Below are positions 34,313 through 46,696 of a stretch of DNA of 64,000 bases, in pieces (position 1 is the first letter of the stretch; each line of letters starts with the position of its first letter). The notes beneath the pieces were generated by a model. The model was not told where the DNA came from, did not search any database, and was given only the letters and a program-made list of their open reading frames with translations. The position numbers and the translations under genes were made by a program. This stretch comes from Corynespora cassiicola. Taxonomy: Eukaryota; Ascomycota; Dothideomycetes; Pleosporales; Corynesporascaceae. The stretch lies in the NCBI GenBank assembly GCA_022059125.1, contig JAEUWY010000020.1, forward strand, positions 558,001-622,000, read 5' to 3'.

Positions 34313-34613
34313 GTAGCGCAGCTGGCGGTCAGTGGCAGGTAGTTGGCGGTGGCGGCGGCGGGGTGGAGGGGCACGATGGTGTTTATGTGTGGGTGGAGCG
34401 GCGGGCGATGTCTGGCATGCGGTTGCTGAGCCGTCGAAGGGGCCTGAGGAAGAAATCGGAAGCAGCTGATTTGCGCACGCTTCGCACCATGGGAGAAGCA
34501 GGACCCGCCGCCCGAGCGAGAACCGAGGCGGCCGACGGCAGGGCTGAGATCCTTCGACGGTCAAGGCAACGCGGGGAGCGGGGAGCGGTACTGGTTGGCA
34601 GCGTCCTGGGGGG

Positions 34614-34651
34614 CTCTGCTGCTCTGCTGCTCTGCTGCTCTGCTGCTCTGC
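34614..34651. repeat. CTCTGCTG tandem repeat
   Basis: An 8-nt CTCTGCTG unit is repeated nearly five times. It is complementary in base pattern to the AGAGC repeat at 34276-34312. Confidence 0.75.
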
Positions 34652-37600
34652 GCTGCCCTCGCCGGCCCTCCGCCTGTCAGTGCAGTCCCATGCGTCCTGG
34701 TGCCGGCTGGCCGGTCGCGTTAAAAATCTCTGCCAGCGCGATGGTGTGCAGCGGCTGCACCATTCGCTCATCAGCCCGGGCGGACGTCCGCCTCGATGCG
34801 CCCATGGGCCTCTGCAGCCATACAAGGCGCGGGGATTCGTAAGGCTAGGGCGCCGTCAACCGTTCGCAGGCGTGCCTTTGACGTGCCGCTGCCCTCGGAC
34901 TGGCTGATACGAGCCGCGCTGCAGACACATCGCTCCGCACCCGCCCGTCGATGCAACACCACGAAAATCCGTACCGAGATGGTGATCAATGCCCTTCCGC
35001 CCGACGTGTTCCCGGCCTCGCTCTGCTCACCGCGGTCGCCGGCGCTGGGCTCGCACGGCCTCAGCAAGCTCCGGTAGCAGCCGAAACCTGGGGTTGCAGG
35101 TTAGTCTGCACTGACAGCTGCTTGGTAAACCGGTGCCCCTCGAGGGGTGCAGCGCGCTAGCCCTTGTCATGTCCTGTCCTGCTCTTGCTGGCCATGGCCA
35201 GGGCCTCAGCCATGCGCTGGGCTGGAAGGTCTTGCGGAGCGGATGCCCCACTCCCTCACGCCACCGAGACATCCATCTGTCGCCAATGCGAGCCGGCTGG
35301 CATGATAGGCACGCCGCGCTGCTGGATGGCGGTTGAGCCTGCAGACGACTTCAGCTGACCTGGCTCGCGAGCACTAACGGGGCCATTTCTACAGCCGCCC
35401 GGGGCTATCGTACTCACAGGAAATGCACCAATTCGGCCCTACAGTTGGCTCAAAAACCTGGAAACCTCCAACGGCCATCTTGATCGAGCCTTCGTAGGGG
35501 ATCGCCATCGAACGTGGCTCCGAGACAAGGCTGACATAGACGTCTTGATCATCCTCCTTGGCTGGCGAGCTAGGAGCTGTACACTTCGGCGCTGCCTCTG
35601 CCCGATTGCTGGCACCACAGTGGTCAAGGCAAGTGATGGGAGATGGAATCGCCATCTTGAAGCAGCAAGGGCGAGCGAGGCCTGTTTCCCCGCACCCGTC
35701 TCCTCGCACCCGCACTTGTAATCCGTCTGCTATACTCCCCAAGCCAAAGACGCAGCACGGCAAGACCCCTATGCGGCAAAAGGGCGCGCTACTGGCTTTC
35801 CATGGTGCCGCTGGGCCGTTGACACAGGTCAGACCTCATCCTCAACCCCCTTCTGCCTCTGCCGCTGGGTGTTTGTCAGTGCCCTGAGTGCCTGGAAGAA
35901 CGGCGGTCTGGCTTGTGCTCAACAAACCCTCTCTTAACATGCATGGTGAACAATTGACTCGGAGTCATCTGCCCCAGCATACAATTCCCAGACAAATGAC
36001 AGTCAAGTGACATCAAGGGTTACGTCTTGCTGAGAAGCCCCTGTGTAAGCTACGTCAAACACAGCCGACTCATACGCCGCTCCATCATCGACGCCATAAA
36101 CATAGTCTCAAAAAGGCATCACCTCTCCCTTCTCACTGCTACATGGAGCAGAACCCACCTCTATCATGGCGGATGGGGATATCGGCAGACACTCCCTTCC
36201 TCATTGGTAGAAGGCTCCTTCCTTTGCAGTCCAGCACGTGACGCGCTTGTCTGCCACTCTTGGAGTACCTAACCTCAACCTAGCCGGCTTTTGTGCGTCT
36301 ATTCTTAGACTCCATAGAATTATCAACGTCTTCTTTTGGGCGCCTACCCACAGTTGAACTATCTTGAGCATCAATATGCATTTACTCATCGAGCTTTCAG
36401 GCACCCCCGCACCCTCCTGCCACAAACAATCGAGGCAGTGCACTTGATATAAGATGCAATCGACTCCCGCCTTTTGGCGCTGGCTTTCGCGAGGCTGTTC
36501 GCCCTGGCTCACCCGAACGGCGGCAGCTTCGATGGAGGGGCACTCGACGCCCGTGCTTCGCGCGTACCGACTCGAGCCATGACCTGCAGCTATACATTTT
36601 TCCCCCCATACTTTCCTTGCAGCGTTGCCCAAGAGAATCGTCTCCCCAGCCTGGACCTGAGCCAGGGTGCAAAATTGGCAGCAAGAGGAGGAAACTCAAC
36701 CCGCAGTCGATGGAAAAAGAGAAAGCTCCGATTTCATACAGCGCGTAGCGTCGCTATAGGCGGGAAGAGGAAGTCAAGCCGAGCCCGCGTTGTGCGTCAT
36801 CGGGTAGTTACAGCTCGCTACCGGCAGGCCTTCAGAGTGCATCCGCCCAAGTCTTTTTATAGACTCAGTTCTGAATGGCTTATCGCATGCGAGTCCCCGG
36901 GGCCGCCCTCATCCTCTTGACGCCTATCTGGTCCGATGCCTAAGCAATGCATTCAAATTCAACTACGTAAGCCTTGGACGCCGCCTCCATAATTTTTCAC
37001 ATCACAAGCATTCTAAAGGAAAGGAATAGGAAAGTTCAGCCATCCATAATTGTCCCGGAACGAGGCATGAGCTCTTGAGGTAGCCGACAGTACACTACAT
37101 TCCAAACGAGTTAGATCACGTCACCGCCACGGCAAGAATCGACACATTCTCCCCACAGTGCGTGTTTTCATCCATCCCAAAATGCCAAAATGGGTCGGAT
37201 CCAGCAGGCATCTCCCGTGCGATCCAAATATAGCTGTGGAGCTGACCAGAGCTCACGGCCTAGCTTATTCAGGCGAAGAGGCTCGAAGGATTATATCCAT
37301 CTGATATCCGTTGCGGGACGATACATGTGGGCTGTGAGGTCCAGGACGGTGCGCCACCTGCGGTTTGCCTTTTCCAGGGATTGGCCTCTTGCACCAGGCT
37401 GGACGCCATCCAGGTCTAGCCTGCTCTTATCCGGCCAACCCTCAATGGGAAGCCAATTGCCCTTACACGGCTTTGGCGACGTCGACCACCGACAAAATTT
37501 CAAGCCGTGAGTAATCAAGGAGACATATATCTAATCGACGCTTCATGCAAGACCCTAGGTGGAGAAGGACCGTGCCTGTAACGTGCTTCCTGCTCATCAT

Positions 37601-37977
37601 TTACTATTGGCACAACCTGCAGTCGTGACCGATAGGAATATTCTAGACTACGCATGGTGGCTCTAGCTGCTGCAGGGCTTCTCGGATTCAACCGTAGCTT
37701 GACATTGGCACTTTGGACTTTGCACACCATTCGACAACGGCATGCGGCCACTCCGTTTAGCGTTCGTAACGCCATGTTCCCACGTTGGAGCAAGGATGAG
37801 TGCTCTACCAGAGAGCCTGGGCGTGGAATACTCACACATATTTATTTCCCTCCTACCTTTGGTCAAGCTGGTGTGCGGCATTGATCCTCCCGACTCACCT
37901 TTAGACCAGCCTGATGCAGGAACATCTCGCTGGAAGAAATCTCCACCAATTTGTCTGTTATCTTTCCATATCCAACA

Positions 37978-40414
37978 ATGGCAGTCTTCCGGATTTTACC
38001 TGGCCTATTGGCGATGCAGTTTCTGTTGACTGCTGTATCTGCAAACCTGCCGAGTGTATGGGAGCCAATGCAGATTTTGGAATATTTTTGCCAACGTTGG
38101 TATCAGTATGTCAACCCTGAGAATAGTACAAGTCATTTGCTGGAAACAAGAATTTATACAGCATGATGCGTGGTTCTATGTTCTTTCTCCGATTAGAAGA
38201 GCTATGCTAACTTCTGACTAGTCAATGTATGTCTAATTCACATACCAAAAGAAGTGGCTAAGCAGAGTGATAGCTGTTATCAAAAACGACACTTTGTTCA
38301 TCCACGGAGGCATCCAAACTTTCCAGATCCCAGCATCGGGGGACACAAATTGGACCAATGCTACCATCGGGTATAGTGAGTATCACCATTTCCCATCCCA
38401 TTGCCGAGCCCTTTGGGATACTTTTATACCAAATTTGGTGCAAACACGATCCTTGTCTACCACCTGCCGAACATACTTACAGAAACCCATCACTAACTCC
38501 TCTTTAGACCCTTTTCTCCTTCAAGTGGATTTGAAGGAGTCGTGGGATTGGAAGACTAACCTCTCTTATATTGCACTCGAGCAAAACCCCAATCCTAGGA
38601 CTGGAACCAGCGTGAGGAATGGAACGGTCAGGGGTGCCATGTATCACGGTCCATACAGCGATCCTCAGATATACACCTATGCCGGAACCACATTTAGAGG
38701 GAATGAATCTTTCCCAAATTCCGAAGTTGACTATCACCAAGTTCAATATTCGGATCAGTATCCACTATGGTCGTTTGACAATAGCACCCAGACCTGGAAC
38801 CAGTGGGATGTCGGCCAATCTTGGACACCTAGCTATGGTGCATCAGCTGAAGCCCCGGATCAGGGCCTAGCGTTTTATCTGAACGGTCGCACAGATAATG
38901 GCTCTTCCTCAAGCACGCTTTGGGATGCAGATGTGCAGACTCTGCTTGACGGTATGATGATGATTGACATGGTGAATCATTCGGCAAGAAATCTCTCCAC
39001 TACCGACATGAAAGACTACCAACCTCGCGTAGGAGGTGCCATGCAGTATGCTCCTGGTAAGAAGTTTTCTGCTGTAATGGAAACATTACTGATTGACGTA
39101 GGTTTGGGCGATAATGGTATTCTAGTTACTTTAGGTGGCCAAGTGTTTGACGGGCAGAGGAAGACGAGCTCGCAGGACAAAGGCAGACTGGTATGTGTTG
39201 TCTATGTGGCTTTGTCCCAATTTCCTATGTAATTTTTATTCATACCATTCAGTTTACTGATTTACACAGTTGAATTTCGAAACTGTCGACGTTTTTGACA
39301 TTGCATCGTCGCTTGGAGACTCGCCCGGCAGCGGGACCTGGTACGCGCAGCAGACATCTGGAGATGTCCCTCCCCCGCGGGTTGACTTCTGCACCATAAT
39401 TGCCTCTGCGCCTGATAATTCCAGTCACAACATGTGAGTATGACTAAATCATCCCAGCATATATGTCACTGACTTAGATGAAGATACCTCTATGCTGGCA
39501 GAGATCACACTGGGGCCAATGGAACCATTTTTTACGACGACATATACGTGTTGTCTCTACCTTCATTCACGTGGATCAACGTATACCAAGGCAAGAGTCC
39601 TCGGTATGGCCACACGTGTCACCTTGTTGGAGGCAGACAAATGATTACTGTAGGCGGCCACAACAGACACCAGAACAAATGTGACTGGGAGAAGAAGAGC
39701 GTTGCCGTCTTGGATCTTCCCACTCTCGGCTGGGGAAGCGTATTCCATGCCGGCTATAGTCAGTATGAGCTGAGTTCCAACCTCACTACGGCACTGGGGG
39801 GGAGTTCGACTGGCGGGGCTACACTTCAAAGCCCTGCGAAAGGTTGGGCGTCCAAAGATTTTGAGAAAGTCGTAACCACGAAACGAATCTATTCCAACTA
39901 TGACGGAACCATTAAACTCATCAAACCCAAAGGTGGCGGAGGGCTCGATAGCAACACGCGTGTTGCCATCATAGCCGGGGTCAGCATAGCAGGCGCCGTG
40001 CTCATGGCCTGCATCATCTGGCTCACCATTCTCTACCGACGCCGCAACAAAGCTGGCCGCATCTTTGCAAGACACGGCTCCATGCCACATATAGAAATGG
40101 AGGACAAGCACCGGTTTGAGCTCACGCCCGATGAGAAAAAGATCTACGAGGTGCCAGGCACACAATGCCTACCAGAATTCCCCAACACAGCTTTGGTAGC
40201 CGAGGCGGATAGGACTCATGGGGTAACGTACGCAGTAGAGCTGCCTGCAACAAACTTCAGCGAGAATGGGAGGTGGGGCGTACCAATCATCAGAGTCCCG
40301 AGCCCTAGTATGTTGAAGAGGGAAAATTCAAGTAGTACGAGCTCAGGGAGCGATACGGCGGTCGAGGATGATAGTCCGAACATGCCCAAGAAAGGGGCTG
40401 AAGATATGGTTTGA
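37978..40414 (+). CDS. Kelch-repeat type I membrane (wall-sensor-like) protein
   Basis: Five exons in the simplest model: 37978-38105, 38266-38375, 38508-39190, 39270-39433 and 39484-40414, giving 671 residues. A signal peptide (FRILPGLLAMQFLLTAVSA) leads into PSVWEPMQILEYFCQRW. The ectodomain shows kelch-type blades: NDTLFIHGGIQTF, QIYTYAGTTF, LWSFDNSTQTW, YLYAGRD, SLPSFTWINVYQGKSPRYGH and CHLVGGRQMITVGG. A single helix (about 525-547, VAIIAGVSIAGAVLMACIIW) precedes a basic stop-transfer YRRRNK and a Ser/Glu-rich cytosolic tail. Such proteins are common in filamentous ascomycetes, but their ligand is unknown. Many N-x-S/T sites suggest heavy glycosylation. The join after exon 1 is uncertain: a strong branch/acceptor at 38210-38221 and a second donor at 38227 allow a 5-nt micro-exon. 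Exon 2 is supported by the reading frame. Confidence 0.85.
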
Positions 40415-42462
40415 TATGACGGAACTGATGTCATGACTTATGAGGTATGACTTTGGATATCATGCTCGGGATTTTTCACGATTTCACGAATTACGAACAT
40501 AGAGGGATGCCAATGACTGCACGACGATAGGATAGTCTGCCATACCAACGGGGCCTTTTTACTTGATGCGACCTTGACTGCCGAAAACCAGGAAAATGAT
40601 CGAAATGACGCCAACTTTAGAAGTTGATGTCGCTACTACCTGGTTTTTTTCACCTACAGGCCTGAGCCATGCATGTGCAGTGCGGCCTTAGCCATGCCAT
40701 AGCCTCTCGTATTCGAGTAAGCGTGCGCTCATCACGTTGCTTCCGCACCGTAAAAAACGAAGACTCGCGTCATGAGACACACGGTGAGCGATCGGAGCTA
40801 CAGACGATGCGAAACACGTCGTGATGTGCCCCCAAAATGCTGAGAAGCAACATGGACCTCCCGTTGGGGCATAGCGCATGCCTGCGGTGGTGGCGCACGT
40901 AGCGAAACCACAGCTCCGAAACTCAAAGCAGACGACGATCAACCCCAACGCGCAGCCAAATCTCCCACGGCGGACTCGGGCGCTCTCCTCTCCTCTCCTC
41001 TGCCCGGCTCTCGCGCAGAAGCTACGCGGAAGCCTCAGGCACCGTCGCCCGACGCCATGTTTTTGCACAGCCTCAGGAGAGGCGCTTCCCCTGAGGGATG
41101 GGCGGGCCATGTCCGCGTCATCGGCCATGGCTCTCTGACCATCGGGACCCGTTGCTCCTTTCCGAGCCTCCACACCAGCACCGTTGGCAATGTTAATTTG
41201 TGCTCCACGGGGGGGACGCACAACGTCCGGCAATGACCAGAAAGCAACGAGAAGGGGGTGGTATGGTCAACGTAGAGTCGCAGTCATACACAAGGAGGCT
41301 TGTGCGATGAAACGTGCTACCTGCTGTCTGCCCATCCATCTATCGGGATCCACATGGACATCCCGCCCGATTCGCGAGGCCTCACCCTGGCGGTGATGTG
41401 CGCGGTGTCGATTCGTCCATCGACGATCCCATTCGGAACACGTTGGGGAGAAGAGACAGAAGGCCAGCTTCTTCCTCAAATCATGGGTACAAGACAAGGC
41501 GGCGTGGCCAAGCAAGGCGGGAGTTGTGTTCGTGTGTGTTGTTGATGTCGTGAGAGCCGGGGCCAGGCCTCTAGTCGCAGAAGCTGGTGGCTGCAAAACG
41601 TCCATCCGCTCTCTGGACCAGGCGATGCGGACATTGCCATTGGCCACAGACGGCGATATTGGGAGCCTGGCGGGCCCAGAGTTATTTTTAAAGCCGCCGC
41701 GTAACGACCCTGCACCCGGGAACATGCGATTTCCTGCTGGCTCGGAGGGGTGGTTGAATATTGGATTCTCCACATTATTTATGTCAGCCAATTGTTCGCG
41801 CGGCGGCGGGCGGCGATCGGCTCGGATCCTGCCTATACAGGAGGCTTCTAGAAAGTCAAACTCCCACAGAGGCGAATGACGGGCGCCAGACAGGCTCGCA
41901 GACTGGTAGCTTTGGAGCGAGTGCGTAGGAGAGATTTGGAAGGGCAGACGGGCGTTGAGGGGTTTGCTTGCTGCGGGACCGGTTCGCATGTCGAGCGGGC
42001 TGGGGCTGGCGGACTGAGCGAGCGAGGCCTATGCGGATGGATAAAGGGCAAAATGGAGATGCGCAATTGCCTCGCAAATGGCACCCCATGGCTGGCCCGG
42101 CCCTGGACCCCTGCATAATATGCCTTGCATGGCAGCCTGGGATTCGTCGCTACCCCTGTGGCTCGCCGCCGCCGCTTCCTTAAAGCTGGGCTCGACGTCA
42201 CTCCCCGTACAAAATACCACCACCTCTCCAGTCCTTCGCTTTTTTTTCTCCTCACCCTCGGTCCCTCCCTCCCTCTTTTCACCCAGTCTTACCACGTTAA
42301 TACGCTCTTCTAATACCCAGAACTTAATTCTCCACATCGACTCCTTCTTGCCTTCACCGTCGCTCCACGGACACTTCTTACAATCGCTCTCCTCCGCTTT
42401 TAAACCGCCTCTTTCCAGGGACCACGTTTTCTTTACATCTTCTCTAAACCAATCAATTCATA
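40415..42462. other. Intergenic, no supported gene; CT-rich leader before GH17
   Basis: About 2 kb. Open frames occur on both strands at 40688-42337 without domains. The last 230 bp before the GH17 ATG (42230-42460) are strongly pyrimidine-rich, with a run of T at 42240-42248, a common core-promoter/leader feature of highly expressed fungal genes. Confidence 0.45.
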
Positions 42463-44346
42463 ATGCGCTTCGGAGCTTCCATCCTGGCCTCTACGGCCAT
42501 CCTTACGGGGGCCAATGCTGCCTTCAAGGGATTCAACTATGGTGCTTTCTTCCTCGACCAGGCCCCCAAGAAGTACGTCGACTTTGAATACGAATTCCAA
42601 GCCGCCAAGGAGCTTCCCGGAACCAATGGCGAGTTCAACAGTGCCCGTCTCTACACCATGATGCAGTGGGGAACTTCCTCGGGCCAAGGCAACCTTGCCG
42701 TGATCGAGGCCATTGAGGCCGCTATCAACACCCAAACCTCGCTCCTCCTGGGTCTCTGGACGTCTGCTGGAACTGCTGCTTTCAACGACGAGATTACTTG
42801 CCTCAAGAATGCCATTGACAGGTACGGCCAGAGGTTTGCCGATCTTGTGGTCGGTATCTCGGTCGGCAGCGAGGATCTTTACCGCATCACCCCCACTGGC
42901 ATCCAGAGCAATGCTGGCCCTGGTGCTCAGCCTAACGAGCTGGTCAACTACATTCAGCAGACCCGCGATGCTATCCGTGGTACTGTGCTCGCCGGCAAGA
43001 CCATTGGACACGTCGACACCTGGACCGCATATGTCAACGCTAGCAACAACGCCGTCATCTCTGCTCTTGACTGGGTCGGTGTCGATGCCTACCCCTACTT
43101 CCAGACCACCATGGAGAACAACATCGGCAACGCCAACGCTACCTTCTACGACGCTCTGGCTCAGACCAAGGCCGCCTCGCAGGGCAAGCCCGTCTGGGTC
43201 ACCGAGACTGGATGGCCCGTGTCTGGAGACCAGCAGAACCAGGCCGTTGCCAGCGCGGAGAACGCCGGAATCTACTGGCAGGATGTTAGCTGCAGCCTCA
43301 TGCGCGACAACGTCAACCTCTGGTACTACACCCTCCAGGATGCTCAGATGGGCACGCCCAGCCCCAGCTTCGGTCTCAAGGGAGCTGGCGATCTGAAGCA
43401 GGTCCAGCCTCTGTTCGACCTGTCTTGCTCCGCTGTAAGTATTCTAAATCCGCTAGTCCTTTCGTCTCTGTTGTCGCCGTTGCTTCTCCTGCTGTTGTAC
43501 AACGTATCCATTATCTCGTATCTGGTCTCCCACCTCCTACCAACTGCATGTCGTCCGTGCACTTGCACTTGCACCTCCACCAGCGGCCTCGTCGTACCTC
43601 TATCAATCTGGGCTGGAAGGCCTTCAGGTTGGCGTACGCAGGCTAATGGTGAGAAGAAGCACGTGCCGAACGTGACGACCAGCAGCATTGTGGGGGTCCC
43701 AACGAGTCCTGGTCTACCTAATACAACCAGCAGTGAGAAGAGCCACGGTACCCGTCCCAGACCGTCGAACCCGCACTAACGCAATGCAGTAACTGACACC
43801 ATAACCCAACCAACACCAACCTCACCACCAACCTCTGTCCTGCCTGTCCCTAGTGTCCCAAGCGAGCCGCCAAAGCTCGAGCTCCCATTCGAAGCCCCCC
43901 ACCAAATCATCACCGTCGTAAAGGCCGATCCGCACAACCAGCTCGGCAACAGATACACGGCGCAAATCACGCCCGTCTTCTCAACGCTTTTCGTCTTCGA
44001 CATTGGTCTTCAGCATCGCGGCAAGATTTGCACCCTCACGTTCCACCTGCCTCGCCCCATGCCCTCGCATTTTCTTAATCCGTACAAGCTCCTCTCGCCC
44101 GGCGGCTTCGCCGTCTCGCGCCTCGATTCCCCAGCCGCGGCGCCGGCCAGCGAGGCCAGAGTGAGCAAGTCTGAGCCCGTGGGGAGTGTGCCGATGGTCA
44201 TGCCTGGCGCGTTCCCGCTGAGCTCTGCGCCGTGCGAGGCGGGGAAGACGGTGACGTACAGGGCTGATGCGCTTGGGGAGCTGAATCTAGAGTTCTTTCA
44301 GATGACGGATCCGCCAGTTGGGCTGTTTGTTCAGGTGGAGAAGTAG
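42463..44346 (+). CDS. GH17 endo-1,3-beta-glucanase (eglC type) fused to a But2 C-terminal-like domain
   Basis: Best model has three exons, 42463-43434, 43642-43732 and 43790-44346, giving 539 residues. Residues 1-19 are a signal peptide (MRFGASILASTAILTGANA). Residues 20-324 form a GH17 catalytic domain: FKGFNYGAF, NSARLYTMMQWG, VGSEDLYR (acid/base Glu137), LDWVGVDAYPYFQ, WVTETGWPVSG (nucleophile Glu248) and VNLWYYTLQDA. After a Thr/Pro/Ser-rich linker, residues about 390-539 read APHQIITVVKADPHNQLGNR, STLFVFDIG, KICTLTFHLP, GGFAVSRLD and FFQMTDPPVGLFVQVEK. I recognise this as the But2 (ubiquitin-3 binding protein) C-terminal domain common in secreted fungal proteins. Both parts share one frame. 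The second intron (43733-43789) has a textbook GTGAGA...CACTAAC...CAG and removes the only late stop; the first (43435-43641, GTAAGT...CAG) is longer and less certain. The alternative is two genes, but no start or signal peptide is seen for a separate But2 protein. Role inferred: wall beta-1,3-glucan remodelling. Confidence 0.78.
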
Positions 44347-45059
44347 GGTGGTATGAGGGGAGTGTTGGGATGTTTGGTTATCGTCAGTCTTCCTAGCGTA
44401 TCGGAATGAAATCTTATTCTAAGCTTGCGGTTTTTTTTGCAAGTGGAGAGTTGGGGAGGTGATTTTGAGGGATGCATGAGTGAGGGTGTGTTGGGTGGTG
44501 ATAATGGAAGTTTATGGGCGGGAAGGGATGAACGACTACCTAGGTACCTAGAAAACGAGTAATTGAACGATGATACTACGTCCCCGCCAACCAATACTTC
44601 CCATACACGGCTAAAATCCGTGTATTCAGGGCATGAGACGCCCTATTGCGAACTCGAACTGCCTTCTCTCTTCCCATGGCATGCTTCCTCCCTCGAGGGG
44701 GTAGGTAGTACTAGAAGCTCACGACCGCACAGCTAACATCGAGAAGATTCCAGCACTACAACCTGCATACCACCACAAACGCTACCCTCCTCCCACTGCC
44801 ACCTAGTAAGCACGTAACAGCGGGAACTAGCCACCTGACAGGCCCGTCCGTCCGTCTCCCGCAGCGTAGCGCAGCGTAGCGCACACACCCAACCCGCCCA
44901 ACACTTTTCCCGTCCCGCCATCCATCTCCCTACAAGACGCTATCAAAGGCAACGAGCTGAGCGAGTAAGCCAGGCAGCCAGCGCAGAGGCGCGTGAAGAC
45001 AGGTACGTGCACTGATGAATGACGAACGAGGCATTTCGGCCCTTGGCTCGCCTCGCGCC

Positions 45060-45351
45060 CTACTCGTCCCCATCCATCCATCCATCCATCCATCGGCCTG
45101 CCTCGGCGAAAGCGAGCGCGCGCGCGCTCCGCTCCAAAGAACCAACCGCCATCCATCATCAACTCGCCGCGGCCCAGGATCCTCCCGCCCACACGGAACA
45201 ATATACGTGCGTGCGTGCGTGCGTGCGTGCGTACGCGCGCAAATATTCCGCGGCGGCTGTTGATGCGCGCGGACTTGGGGACTTGGACCCGCAAGGACCC
45301 GTACGTACTTGCGTAGCGCGTATGCGCGTATGCGCGTATGTGCGTATGTGC

Positions 45352-45403
<52 letters not shown>

Positions 45404-45490
45404 AAAAAAAATCACGCGCGGTTCCGACACCACCCGGCGTGCGTGCGGGATAGAGTGAGCGCGCGCGGCTTTTTTTTTTTTCTTCCTTCT
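45060..45490. repeat. Cluster of simple-sequence repeats
   Basis: In order: (CATC)n at 45071-45094, (GC)n at 45118-45130, (GTGC/CGTG)n at 45205-45231, (GCGTAT/GTGCGTAT) repeats at 45316-45355, an uninterrupted (GA)n of about 20 units at 45357-45397, poly-A at 45400-45411 and poly-T at 45470-45481. Several are alternating purine-pyrimidine or homopurine tracts. Confidence 0.9.
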
Positions 45491-46696
45491 TACTTTGCTT
45501 TCTTGCTGGGGAGGGTTTGGCCCCGCTGGGGCGGGCGGGCGGGCAGGGGGGCGGGAGGAAGTGTGCAGTGGGGTGGGGGGCCGGAGACTTGGGGCCAAGG
45601 ACGGGCTAAGAGGTCTGGTTTTGGAGAGAGGGATTTTTTTGGAGGGGGGTTGTGGGGTGAGGATTTGGCATTTGGCGGCGTGTGGGATTGAGGGTCCTTT
45701 GAGGGATTAAAAAAGCTTGGGGCGCTGATGGTTGGGGTTGGAGTGGGTTTAGAGGGGGGTGCTGGGTCGAGGAAAGAGGTTGAGGGTTAGGCGTAGAACA
45801 ATGCCCGGAATGTGTAGGGCTTGCGGCTAAGTGAGTTGGGGAATGGTGTGTGTGTGTAGCCGTTGGATTCCGACTGTGGAAGCAGAGTTATGAGCGCGGA
45901 GATGGGTGGCTGACATGTAAAATCCTGGCCGGCGCATTAATCGCGGAACGATTTTCTTACCACAATCTATCTGACTTCCCGGTTTCTGGCGAGTTCTAAA
46001 TCTGTAGTTCCATCTTTCCGCTGGCTATTGTGAATGAGCTGATGTGAGGTGGTGGTCTGGTCTGGATCACAGGCCCAGAGGCTTCGAGGCGGATTGGCGA
46101 GGCTTGGAGCCCAGCAGGTACGCGAGTAAATGAGTGGAGATGGCGTGCAGCATCGAGGAAGGAAGCAAATGCCTAGTTGAGAGTAGGGTTGTTGGGATTC
46201 AAGGCTTGGTAAAGGACGAGGTCATGGATGAGCCATGAGTGACAAGCTTTTACGCGAGACTTGGGCGGTGGATACAGTTTCGGGATGATTGCGTGGATGG
46301 CATTAGAAATGAGGGGTTTTTGGTGGGGAGGATCGAGGCTGGAGGTGGAGACATGGAGAAATAGATGCTGGGTTGTCTTGATCCGTGAGGGTTTGGGGGA
46401 AGGACGGGAGAGATGAGGTTTGAGTGGGCATATTCAATTCCAGCTCCAAAACCGAAAGCTCTATTGTGAAGCTGTATGCTGTTGAAGTGTTTCCCAGGTT
46501 TTGTTCGTGCAGTCATGGTTTATTTAGTACCTAGGTAGTTTTTTTTTGTAGTCGGTTCAAATCTCGTGATGCCGCTCACAGATTCTTGCCATGTCGAAAC
46601 CAAAATTGAAGACAACTTGTCTACCCAGAATTCTCCATTGTATGAAACGGACATGACCATTGCAGAACAAGGCCAAGCTTTGCGGTGTGGAATTGG

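Larger units (their letters stand above)
33995..37977. other. About 4 kb gene-free block, GC-rich in its first half
   Basis: Between the hypothetical gene and the kelch gene I find no supported gene. Overlapping open frames on both strands at 34109-34842 are by-products of high GC. The block contains two short complementary repeat tracts (34276-34312 and 34614-34651) and several CTGGC/GCCAG-rich stretches. From about 36000 onwards the composition returns to normal. Confidence 0.4.

Noticed and set aside
34109..34842. Overlapping long frames on both strands (238 and 189 codons)
   Set aside because: GC-rich low-complexity DNA; translations are Pro/Arg/Ser- or Gly/Arg-rich with no domain, and the two frames overlap each other.
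41267..41989. 240-codon minus-strand frame
   Set aside because: The interval has open frames in several other phases and strands, and the translation looks like random GC-rich sequence.
43425..43646. Possible separate start for a But2 gene between the GH17 and But2 exons
   Set aside because: The only ATG frames there are in a different phase, lack a signal peptide and end before the But2 exon.
46551..46570. GGTTCAAATC tRNA B-box-like sequence
   Set aside because: The flanking bases do not form a T-arm stem and no A-box or acceptor stem lies at the right distance.
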